Notes under the pieces: generated by a model
The model's database searches: none
The model's input: only the letters and a program-made list of their open reading frames with translations
What the model was told of the DNA's origin: nothing
Source: DASWYB01 sp036405195
GTDB lineage: Bacteria > Patescibacteriota > UBA1384 > 2-12-FULL-50-11 > DASWYB01
Length of the DNA: 9,236 nucleotides
Direction: 5' to 3'
NCBI GenBank assembly: GCA_036405195.1
Contig: DASWYB010000090.1
Location: 1-9,236, forward strand
Program-made: the position numbers and the translations under genes
In this document: piece by piece, positions 1-5,174 of the stretch
Layout of the letters: every line of letters starts with the position of its first letter
How positions within the stretch are numbered: position 1 is the stretch's first letter

Positions 1-13
1 AATCAGTAGGTAC

Positions 14-232
14 ATGGAAGAAAAAGAATTTGTAGAAGTCCAAGGCACGGTTACTGAAGCCCTGCCGAACCGAATGTTCCGCGTTAAGCTTGATAACGAA
101 GCTATGGTATTAGGAATACTATCGGGTCAAATGGCGCGACATAAAATTCGTGTTCTTCTGGGAGACCGAGTCACACTCGAGCTCCCGATCATTGATCTTA
201 CCAAAGGCCGTATTATACGGCGTCTCAGTTAA
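14..232 (+). CDS. infA: Translation initiation factor IF-1
   Basis: A 72-residue protein, exactly the usual IF-1 length, with the family's single OB-fold (S1-like) pattern: VEVQGTVTEALPN near residues 7-19, MFRVKLDN at 21-28, and the closing GDRVTLEL and LTKGRIIRR segments. IF-1 binds the ribosomal A site on the 30S subunit during initiation and assists IF-2 and IF-3. The gene stands immediately upstream of rpmJ and rpsM, its classical position at the start of the alpha-operon part of the ribosomal-protein cluster. Only 13 bases precede the start in this window. They include a weak AGG-containing Shine-Dalgarno-like sequence, so the start is supported mainly by protein length and family alignment. 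The usual MAKE-type N-terminus is MEEKE here. Identity is very secure. Confidence 0.97.
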   Translation: MEEKEFVEVQGTVTEALPNRMFRVKLDNEAMVLGILSGQMARHKIRVLLGDRVTLELPIIDLTKGRIIRRLS

Positions 233-249
233 AGCACGAGGTACACCTA

Positions 250-366
250 ATGAAAGTACGTCCATCTGTCAAAAAAATGTGCGATACCTGCCAGATTATT
301 CGTCGGAAGGGTGTTGTTGTCGTGCTCTGCAAAAAAAGTCCGCGCCACAAACAGCGCCAAGGTTAA
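250..366 (+). CDS. rpmJ: 50S ribosomal protein L36
   Basis: A 38-residue basic protein beginning MKVRPSVKKMCDTCQ and ending PRHKQRQG, which is the complete L36 pattern. Cys11, Cys14, Cys27 and His33 form the zinc-binding set of the zinc-containing (C+) L36 type, a late-assembling protein of the 50S subunit. It lies 17 nt after infA and 12 nt before rpsM, its standard place. A GAGGT Shine-Dalgarno-like site precedes the ATG by 8 nt. The small size makes it easy to miss; the sequence match and position leave little doubt. Confidence 0.96.
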   Translation: MKVRPSVKKMCDTCQIIRRKGVVVVLCKKSPRHKQRQG

Positions 367-378
367 ATAAGGGTAATT

Positions 379-765
379 ATGGTACGTATTGCTGGTACAA
401 ATTTAAATAACGAAAAGCGCATTGAAATTGCTTTAACCGGTATCTTCGGAATCGGACCAACCACCTCAACTAAGATTCTTGAGGCCTGCAATATTCAAGG
501 GAACCCCCGCACGAAAGACCTTACCGACGACGAAGTTGAACGCATTCGTGCCTATATTGATAAAAATCTGACTGTCGAAAGCGATGCAAAGATTCTTATT
601 ACCCGTAACATTAAACGATTAAAAGATATTAGCGCCTATCGTGGTCTTCGCCACAACGCAGGTCTTCCTGTTCATGGCCAACGAACAAAAACCAACGCAC
701 GTACCAAACGTGGTAAGAAAGTTACAATGGGTTCGGGTCGCAAAAAAGCTGCCGCTAAAACCTAA
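379..765 (+). CDS. rpsM: 30S ribosomal protein S13
   Basis: A 128-residue protein matching S13 throughout. It has the VRIAGTNLNNEKRIEIALT start, the GIFGIG helix-two-turn-helix signature near residues 22-27, and the conserved basic segment around residues 88-112 (RGLRHNAGLPVHGQRT and TNARTKRGKK). S13 sits in the 30S head, contacts the P-site tRNA and forms bridges with the 50S subunit. The lysine-rich tail is slightly longer than in E. coli (118 residues). AAGGG lies 6 nt before the ATG. It begins the S13-S11-S4-alpha-L17 gene order that defines the bacterial alpha operon. Confidence 0.97.
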   Translation: MVRIAGTNLNNEKRIEIALTGIFGIGPTTSTKILEACNIQGNPRTKDLTDDEVERIRAYIDKNLTVESDAKILITRNIKRLKDISAYRGLRHNAGLPVHGQRTKTNARTKRGKKVTMGSGRKKAAAKT

Positions 766-809
766 TAACGAAACAGCGTTACACTAAAAAGATTGAAGTA
801 AAGGAACGT

Positions 810-1196
810 ATGGCTCAAGTTACGTCACGTCGCAAAAAGAAAATCACAAATGTCCCCAAAGGCCGTATTTACGTCCAGTCCACTTTTAATAACACGATTA
901 TTACCTTAACCGATAGTAATGGTGGCGTACTTGGCTGGGAAACTGCTGGACACTCTGGTTTTCGTGGCGCCCGTAAATCCACCCCATACGCTGCCCAGGT
1001 CGCAATGAAATCAGTCATCGACAAAGCTCAGACTTTCCAAGTCGAAGAAGTTGACGTCTACGTTAAAGGCGTTGGATCAGGACGAGAATCAGCTGTCCGC
1101 GCCCTCCAAGGCAGCGGTATCACTGTTACTGGCATCAAAGACATTACGCCAATTGCCCACAATGGGTGCCGTCCTAAAAAGCCACGTCGGGTCTAA
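810..1196 (+). CDS. rpsK: 30S ribosomal protein S11
   Basis: A 128-residue protein with the S11 pattern: a basic N-terminus, GRIYVQSTFNNTIITLTD at about residues 18-35, the RGARKSTPYAAQVA segment, the glycine-rich VKGVGSGRESAVRAL turn, and the C-terminal HNGCRPKKPRRV that closes nearly all bacterial S11 proteins. S11 lies on the 30S platform beside S18 and S21 near the mRNA exit channel. It follows rpsM after 44 nt, the second-longest gap within the cluster. AAAGGA precedes the ATG with good spacing. I saw no clear terminator or promoter in the gap. Confidence 0.97.
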   Translation: MAQVTSRRKKKITNVPKGRIYVQSTFNNTIITLTDSNGGVLGWETAGHSGFRGARKSTPYAAQVAMKSVIDKAQTFQVEEVDVYVKGVGSGRESAVRALQGSGITVTGIKDITPIAHNGCRPKKPRRV

Positions 1197-1214
1197 CCCA
1201 AGCAAGGAAATTGT

Positions 1215-1766
1215 ATGGCAAATACACCAGTCAAACCACAAACTGCATATTCTTCCGATAAACCAGCCGCTGCCGCTGCCCCTCGTCCTTCTGCCCCTCG
1301 TGGCCGTAAGGTGAGTGACTATGGCCGTCAGCTTGCTGAAAAACAAAAAGCACGTAACGAATACGGCTTACGAGAAACTCAGTTCCACCGATACTTTGAA
1401 AAAGCCCATAAATCATCGGTAGCAACCGGACAAGCACTTTTCACATCATTAGAAACACGACTTGATAATGTTGTATTCCGTGCTGGATTTGCCAAAAGCC
1501 GCGCTATGGCACGACAAATGGTTGGTCACGGCCATGTCTTCGTTAACGGTAAACGTGTTAACATGCCAAGCTATCCGGTTAAAGCCGGTGAAGTGATCAA
1601 CCTCAAAAAGGCTGAGACCTTCGAGCATAATAAAGAAGCAATTTTACCTGACTGGTTGAGCTACTCGAGCAAAACGAAATCCGCTACGGTCGAACGGATG
1701 CCAAAAGCCGACGATATCGTCACTGATATCAACTCACAGCTCATTATTGAGTTCTACAGCCGCTAA
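1215..1766 (+). CDS. rpsD: 30S ribosomal protein S4, N-terminally altered
   Basis: A 183-residue S4. From residue 34 (SDYGRQLAEKQKARNEYG) it aligns with ordinary S4. It then has the S4 RNA-binding fold at about residues 79-128 (LETRLDNVVFRAGFAKSR onward, including HVFVNGKRVNMPSY) and the standard ending QLIIEFYSR. Bacterial S4 is usually about 200-210 residues and starts with MARYTGP followed by a region that often carries a four-cysteine zinc site. Here residues 1-33 are instead an Ala/Pro-rich low-complexity stretch with no cysteines. S4 nucleates 30S assembly by binding the 16S 5' domain and forms part of the mRNA entry channel. AAGGAA precedes the ATG, and no alternative upstream start exists in the 18-nt gap after rpsK, so the shortened N-terminus is not a start-site artefact. 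Confidence 0.95.
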   Translation: MANTPVKPQTAYSSDKPAAAAAPRPSAPRGRKVSDYGRQLAEKQKARNEYGLRETQFHRYFEKAHKSSVATGQALFTSLETRLDNVVFRAGFAKSRAMARQMVGHGHVFVNGKRVNMPSYPVKAGEVINLKKAETFEHNKEAILPDWLSYSSKTKSATVERMPKADDIVTDINSQLIIEFYSR

Positions 1767-1788
1767 TAAAAATATTTTTCTGGACGAA

Positions 1789-1808
1789 TCCTCGTGGCTG
1801 TACGAGGA
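1789..1808 (+). other. Hairpin in the rpsD-rpoA gap
   Basis: A perfect 7-bp inverted repeat, TCCTCGT / ACGAGGA with a 6-nt loop, lies 21 nt before the rpoA ATG in the longest gap of the ribosomal-protein cluster (63 nt). A 12-nt palindrome, AAAAATATTTTT, sits at 1768-1779 just after the rpsD stop. No U-run follows the hairpin, so it is not an ordinary terminator. It could be a processing or regulatory structure, or incidental. Confidence 0.35.
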
Positions 1809-1829
1809 GATGACAGAGAAAGGACTACC

Positions 1830-2648
1830 ATGGCCTACATTCTACCTGATACTGAATTACTAACGATCAAACAAGTCGCTGAGACTGGTGTAAACCAAGC
1901 CACCTTTGAGATTGAGCCACTATCGCCAGGCTACGGCGTAACGGTTGGCAATACGCTTCGTCGTATTCTTTTAAGCTCAATGGAAGGCGCCGCCATTACT
2001 TCGGTTCGCATTGACGGTGCAACTCATGAATTTACTACCGTTCCTGGCGTTCATGAAGATATGGTCAACCTCATCTTAAACATGAAACAGGTTAAGCTCC
2101 GACTTCATGGCAACGAACCAACCAGCCTTGTCTTAACCAAAAAAGGCCCTGGTGCCGTAACCGTAGCTGACTTTAAAGCGAATTCTGCTGTTGAATTTAT
2201 CAACCCTGAACAGGTTATCGCGAACCTTGATAAAGGCGCTCAACTTAACTTAGAAATTGAAGTGCGTAAAGGACGTGGATACAGCCCAGTTGAAGCACGT
2301 CGTGACGAAAAACTGCCCCTTGGCACTATTGCTATCGACAGCATTTTCTCACCCGTTATTCGCGTCACTTATGACATTGAGAATACCCGCGTTGGCAATG
2401 TTACGAACTACGACAAACTCATCATGACCGTTATCACCGATGGGTCAATTAGCCCACAGGATGCACTCCAGACAGCTGCGAAAATTGCTGTTGAGCATTT
2501 CTCTGCCGTAGCAGGCATTACTACGAATTTAGCCGAAACAGAAACCGTTGTTGCGACCGCCATGGAAGTAACTGTTGATGAAGATGCCGTTGTCGCTGCT
2601 CCTAAAAAGCGAGCAAGCCGCAAGACTGCGACTAAAGAGGAAGAATAA
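1830..2648 (+). CDS. rpoA: RNA polymerase alpha subunit lacking the C-terminal domain
   Basis: A 272-residue alpha subunit. The N-terminal assembly domain is complete: FEIEPLSPGYGVTVGNTLRR and ILLSSMEG in the first fifty residues, VHEDMVNLILNMK, RGRGYSPVEARR, the DKLIMTVITDG segment, and the last NTD helix near residue 225. This domain dimerises and binds beta and beta-prime. The usual C-terminal domain, about 80 residues with helix-hairpin-helix motifs that bind UP elements and activators, is absent. The NTD is followed only by a 42-residue tail, acidic then Lys/Arg-rich, ending KEEE. The ATG at 1830 is chosen because AAAGGA lies 6 nt upstream. An in-frame GTG at 1794 would add 12 atypical residues and has no such site. 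The stop overlaps the rplQ start (TAATG). Confidence 0.95.
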   Translation: MAYILPDTELLTIKQVAETGVNQATFEIEPLSPGYGVTVGNTLRRILLSSMEGAAITSVRIDGATHEFTTVPGVHEDMVNLILNMKQVKLRLHGNEPTSLVLTKKGPGAVTVADFKANSAVEFINPEQVIANLDKGAQLNLEIEVRKGRGYSPVEARRDEKLPLGTIAIDSIFSPVIRVTYDIENTRVGNVTNYDKLIMTVITDGSISPQDALQTAAKIAVEHFSAVAGITTNLAETETVVATAMEVTVDEDAVVAAPKKRASRKTATKEEE

Positions 2649-3097
2649 TGAATAAATCGTCTTTTGGAAGAAAACGCGATCAACGCGACATTTTACTGCG
2701 CAACTTAGCGACTTCCGTTATTCTTTATGAATCTGTTGTGACGACCGAAGCAAAAGGTCGGACAGTTCAACCACTCGTTGAACGTCTGATTCGTATTGCT
2801 CAAAAAGAAGACAAGCTTTCAGCTCGTCGGGAACTTATGACTTACATTTTCGACGAAAAGGCAATTCATAAATTATTCGAAGAAATCACACCGCGTTACA
2901 CTGATCGCACATCCGGCTTTACCCGCCGTTTCCGTTTACCAGCCCGTCCAGGAGATGGAGCCGCGCGTATGGTTGTTCAGCTCACAAAGTCTGTCCGTTT
3001 TGAAGAACCCGTTACAGCGAAAGCTTCAAAAGAAGAAAAAAAAGTAGCTCCTTCCGAAACCAAGGAAGTCACTACTGAAGGTGAAAGTCATGAATAA
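2648..3097 (+). CDS. rplQ: 50S ribosomal protein L17
   Basis: A 149-residue L17. The core matches the family: GRK near residues 7-9, LLRNLATSVI at 16-25, VTTEAKGRTVQPLVERLI at 31-48, and the closing GDGAARMVVQL. The segment between GRK and LLRNL is several residues shorter than in most L17 proteins. The core ends near residue 118 and is followed by a charged Lys/Glu/Thr tail of about 30 residues not seen in E. coli L17. L17 lies near the polypeptide exit tunnel of the 50S subunit. The start codon shares one base with the rpoA stop and lies behind GAGGAAGA, so translation is probably coupled. It is the normal last gene of the alpha operon. Confidence 0.95.
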   Translation: MNKSSFGRKRDQRDILLRNLATSVILYESVVTTEAKGRTVQPLVERLIRIAQKEDKLSARRELMTYIFDEKAIHKLFEEITPRYTDRTSGFTRRFRLPARPGDGAARMVVQLTKSVRFEEPVTAKASKEEKKVAPSETKEVTTEGESHE

Positions 3098-3476
3098 GAA
3101 ACCAATTAACCGCGCCGTCGTTGATCGCGCAGCCGTCACTATCTCAGCTCGTGGAAAAGTTCTCGGTCGGCTTGCTACTGAAGTTGCTACTATTTTACGT
3201 GGCAAGGACTCGGTCCACTTCGAAAGTCACCTTTTATCGGGCCGCCCTGTAATTGTGACACACGCCAAAGATGTAATCGTTACCGGTAACAAGCTCGAAG
3301 ATAAAAAATATTATCGACACACCGGATACCTCGGCAACATGAAAACTGAAACACTCAGCGATATGATGAAAACCAAACCAGATGAAGTAATCCGACATGC
3401 CGTTCGTGGTATGCTCCCTGATAACCGACTTCGTCAGCACTGGTTAGCAGCACTCGAAATCCGGGAAGAGGAATAA
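3090..3476 (+). CDS. rplM: 50S ribosomal protein L13
   Basis: A 128-residue L13, slightly shorter than the usual 140 or so. Diagnostic segments are KVLGRLATEVATILRGK around residues 22-38, VIVTHAKDVIVTGNKLEDK, KKYYRHTGYLGNMK, and the HAVRGMLPDNRLR region near 101-113. L13 is an early assembly protein of the 50S subunit. The ATG at 3090 is preferred over an in-frame GTG at 3081 because GAAGGTG is well spaced upstream of it. This start overlaps the last 8 nt of rplQ. rplM and rpsI often form their own operon in other bacteria; here they are joined directly to the alpha operon. Confidence 0.96.
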   Translation: MNKKPINRAVVDRAAVTISARGKVLGRLATEVATILRGKDSVHFESHLLSGRPVIVTHAKDVIVTGNKLEDKKYYRHTGYLGNMKTETLSDMMKTKPDEVIRHAVRGMLPDNRLRQHWLAALEIREEE

Positions 3477-3480
3477 GAAT

Positions 3481-3867
3481 ATGGCAAAGACAGAAACCTC
3501 AAACGCCTACTTTACTGGCGTAGGACGCCGTAAAACCGCCGTAGCGCAAATTCGCGTTATGTCAGGATCAGGACAATTCACTTTTAACGGCGAAAAGACC
3601 GATCCTCATCATGCATGGGTTCGTCCTCTTGATTTAGTCGGCAAAAAAGATAGCACCGATGTTTCCATTGTGGTTCGTGGTGGTGGATTTGCAAGCCAAG
3701 ACGACGCTATTTCCCTCGGTATTGCCCGTGCGTTAGTTACCATGGACGACACGCTCAAACCAACACTCCGCAAAGCTGGTCTCGTCACCGTCGATGCTCG
3801 TGTCAAAGAGCGTAAGAAACCAGGTCTCAAGCGTGCCCGTAAAGCACCGCAGTGGTCAAAACGTTAA
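3481..3867 (+). CDS. rpsI: 30S ribosomal protein S9
   Basis: A 128-residue S9 with YFTGVGRRKTAVAQIRV near the start, the VVRGGGFASQ segment where most S9 proteins have GGG followed by GQ, GIARAL, LRKAGLVTVDARVKERKK, and the terminal ARKAPQWSKR. The last Lys-Arg pair belongs to the conserved S9 tail that reaches the P-site tRNA in the 30S head. It begins 4 nt after the rplM stop, with GAAGAGGAA as its ribosome binding site inside the end of rplM. It is the last gene of the cluster and is followed within 20 nt by a strong terminator. Confidence 0.97.
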   Translation: MAKTETSNAYFTGVGRRKTAVAQIRVMSGSGQFTFNGEKTDPHHAWVRPLDLVGKKDSTDVSIVVRGGGFASQDDAISLGIARALVTMDDTLKPTLRKAGLVTVDARVKERKKPGLKRARKAPQWSKR

Positions 3868-3884
3868 AGATCAAGAAATTTCTT

Positions 3885-3923
3885 GTAACAAAAAACCGTC
3901 CTTGTGTGGCGGTTTTTTGTTAC
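3885..3923 (+). terminator. Intrinsic terminator of the ribosomal-protein cluster
   Basis: A perfect 14-bp inverted repeat, GTAACAAAAAACCG (3885-3898) and CGGTTTTTTGTTAC (3910-3923), with an 11-nt loop. The C/G-rich top of the stem followed by six T residues makes a standard Rho-independent terminator for transcripts from the left. The matching A-run on the left arm would also give a U-run on the minus strand, so it could act in both directions. A 14-nt palindrome, CAAGAAATTTCTTG (3872-3885), touches its left side. Confidence 0.9.
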
Positions 3924-3929
3924 TGAAGG

Positions 3930-3935
3930 TATGAT
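3930..3935 (+). promoter_or_regulatory. Possible -10 element before the flavoprotein gene
   Basis: TATGAT lies 9 nt before the ATG at 3945 and directly behind the terminator. If used as a -10 box, transcription would begin about 2-3 nt before the start codon. No convincing -35 box is found at 16-19 nt, and there is no TGn extension, so this is weaker than the promoters near 6750-6814. Readthrough from the ribosomal-protein operon is the alternative. Confidence 0.35.
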
Positions 3936-3944
3936 CACAGTGTT

Positions 3945-4661
3945 ATGAATACTGCTACATTCCATTTCCCCTTAGTAAGGAAACGTCAAATTGCTGAAAA
4001 TACATTTGAGTTTACTTTTAATACTCAAAATACAGACTATCTCTTTCGCCCAGGGCAATATGCATACGTGAGCCTAATACATCACAATCTTGGGGATCAG
4101 AGCCGTATCTTCTCTTTTGTTAACGCCCCTCGTCCGACTGGAGAAGTCATTATAGCGGCACGTATCCGGGCACAAAGCGATTATAAACAAGCCCTTGCAC
4201 ACCTTCAGCCTGGTGAAGTTGCAGAGTTCAGCCGAGCACTCGGTTTTTTTGATCTTCCCGCGAATAAAGGGATACCGATTGTAATGATGGCCGGAGGAAT
4301 TGGTATCGTACCGTTTTTAAGTCTTCTTGAATCTGAGGCCCATGCCGCTTCGACCCGACCAATAGAGCTATATATCAGTCATCAATCACCCGAATCAGAA
4401 GTATACATGAAAGAGATCAAGGGTCTTGCTCCTCGGTTACCGAATCTCATACTCCACCAAACGTATACGCAGAAGTATCCTACAGCGTGGCATGGAAAAA
4501 AGGGAAGGTTCACTACCGACGACTTTTCCTTTCAACTGAATACTCATTTTTATGTTGCTGGTACGCCGGCCATGACCGATCATATTATTTCCCAGCTACG
4601 CTCACTCGATATACCTCTCTCTCATATTTTTATGGAGGCTTTTTCAGGATACGAAATATAA
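3945..4661 (+). CDS. Ferredoxin-NADP+ reductase-like flavoprotein
   Basis: A 238-residue protein of the ferredoxin-NADP+ reductase fold. The N-terminal FAD-binding barrel shows FRPGQYAYVSL (residues 34-44) and RIFSF (54-58), the place of the family's RxYS flavin-binding motif, with Phe for the usual Tyr. The C-terminal nucleotide-binding half shows MMAGGIGIVPFLSLL (114-128), the pyridine-nucleotide loop, and FYVAGTPAMTDHI (202-214); it ends FSGYEI. There is no iron-sulfur domain, membrane segment or signal peptide, so it is probably a soluble oxidoreductase moving electrons between NAD(P)H and a separate carrier. No partner carrier gene is visible, so the physiological acceptor cannot be named. 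No good Shine-Dalgarno site precedes the ATG. A tiny reading frame (3931-3948, MITVL) overlaps the start through ATGA. Confidence 0.85.
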   Translation: MNTATFHFPLVRKRQIAENTFEFTFNTQNTDYLFRPGQYAYVSLIHHNLGDQSRIFSFVNAPRPTGEVIIAARIRAQSDYKQALAHLQPGEVAEFSRALGFFDLPANKGIPIVMMAGGIGIVPFLSLLESEAHAASTRPIELYISHQSPESEVYMKEIKGLAPRLPNLILHQTYTQKYPTAWHGKKGRFTTDDFSFQLNTHFYVAGTPAMTDHIISQLRSLDIPLSHIFMEAFSGYEI

Positions 4662-4690
4662 TTGACGAAAATCGCAAAATACTCTATACT
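4662..4690 (+). promoter_or_regulatory. Near-consensus promoter for the 104-residue protein gene
   Basis: TTGACG (4662-4667) and TATACT (4685-4690) are separated by exactly 17 nt and each differs from the sigma-70 consensus at one position. The -35 box starts at the base after the flavoprotein stop codon. Predicted transcription start is near 4697, giving a leader of about 38 nt that contains the ribosome binding site. Confidence 0.8.
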
Positions 4691-4717
4691 ACCATTACTT
4701 TCTCAATCCGCATGAAG

Positions 4718-4729
4718 AAGGGGGGTGAT
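4718..4729 (+). promoter_or_regulatory. Unusually strong ribosome binding site
   Basis: AAGGGGGGTGAT ends 5 nt before the ATG at 4735. The GGTGAT part extends the usual AGGAGG core toward full complementarity with the 3' end of 16S rRNA (ATCACCTCC). It is the longest Shine-Dalgarno match in the window and fixes the start of the downstream gene, which suggests high expression. Confidence 0.8.
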
Positions 4730-4734
4730 ACACG

Positions 4735-5049
4735 ATGGCGGTGAGTGAAGACATCGCAGAGATAGTAACGTGTCCTTGGACAAGAGAACGACTCCAAGAA
4801 CTTGTCACTGCTCTGGAGGAGCTGAGCGAAGAAAACCAAGCTATTTTGAAGAAACATTTGGTCGCATTCGCACAGCTCGAAAGGAAGCTGAGTCCCGACG
4901 CCTTCTGGTTCCAGGTTTGTCGTGATTCAGCGGACTTCCGTGAGACCGAGGGTGCTATTGACGAAGTCTGTAACATCGTCGATCCCGTTATTGACCTCAT
5001 GCGAACCAGCCGAGAGGTCTGCACCTGGATCCAACGCACGATGCAGTAG
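4735..5049 (+). CDS. Unrecognised 104-residue acidic helical protein
   Basis: I do not recognise a family. The protein has 104 residues, is acidic overall, has no membrane segment or signal peptide, and is probably mostly helical. The segment LQELVTALEELSEENQAILKK (residues 20-40) looks like an amphipathic helix, and a second helical part lies around residues 73-100. There are four cysteines, at 13, 62, 79 and 96, not spaced as a standard zinc ribbon, and four tryptophan or phenylalanine residues in the central LSPDAFWFQ region and nearby. It is a real gene by context: near-consensus promoter, excellent ribosome binding site at the right spacing, ATG start and a hairpin just after the stop. 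It stands as a single-gene unit between a flavoprotein gene and a candidate structured RNA. A regulatory or nucleic-acid-related role would be guesswork. Confidence 0.8.
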   Translation: MAVSEDIAEIVTCPWTRERLQELVTALEELSEENQAILKKHLVAFAQLERKLSPDAFWFQVCRDSADFRETEGAIDEVCNIVDPVIDLMRTSREVCTWIQRTMQ

Positions 5050-5076
5050 GAGTATCATGCATCTGTCCTCACCCTG

Positions 5077-5112
5077 AAGCCCGGCATTCTCTCGAGGGAA
5101 AATGCCGGGCTT
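5077..5112 (+). terminator. Hairpin terminator after the 104-residue protein gene
   Basis: A perfect 12-bp inverted repeat, AAGCCCGGCATT (5077-5088) and AATGCCGGGCTT (5101-5112), with a 12-nt loop containing CTCGAG. The GC-rich stem is strong. The following sequence, TTCTCATATAGTTTT, is only partly T-rich, so termination may be less efficient than at the other terminators here. It isolates the gene from the transcription unit starting near 5175. Confidence 0.75.
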
Positions 5113-5138
5113 CTCATATAGTTTTATAATTCCACTGC

Positions 5139-5168
5139 TTGACAGGCCATTCCTTGGCAGGCTATGCT
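5139..5168 (+). promoter_or_regulatory. Promoter of the candidate structured RNA
   Basis: A perfect TTGACA -35 box (5139-5144) is followed after 18 nt by TATGCT (5163-5168). Predicted start is near 5175. The -35 box lies in the first copy of a 10-nt direct repeat, CTTGACAGGC (5138-5147) and CTTGGCAGGC (5153-5162), with a 15-nt period. No start codon stands at useful spacing behind the AGGAGGG at 5183-5189, which argues that the product is RNA rather than protein. Confidence 0.7.
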
Positions 5169-5174
5169 GAGTAT

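Noticed and set aside
1794..1829. GTG start for rpoA adding 12 residues
   Set aside because: It falls inside a hairpin, lacks a ribosome binding site and adds a polar stretch not typical of RpoA. The ATG at 1830 has AAAGGA at proper spacing.
4712..4744. Ten-codon leader peptide frame before the 104-residue protein
   Set aside because: The frame contains the ribosome binding site of the real gene and has no site of its own; a chance ATG is the simpler reading.
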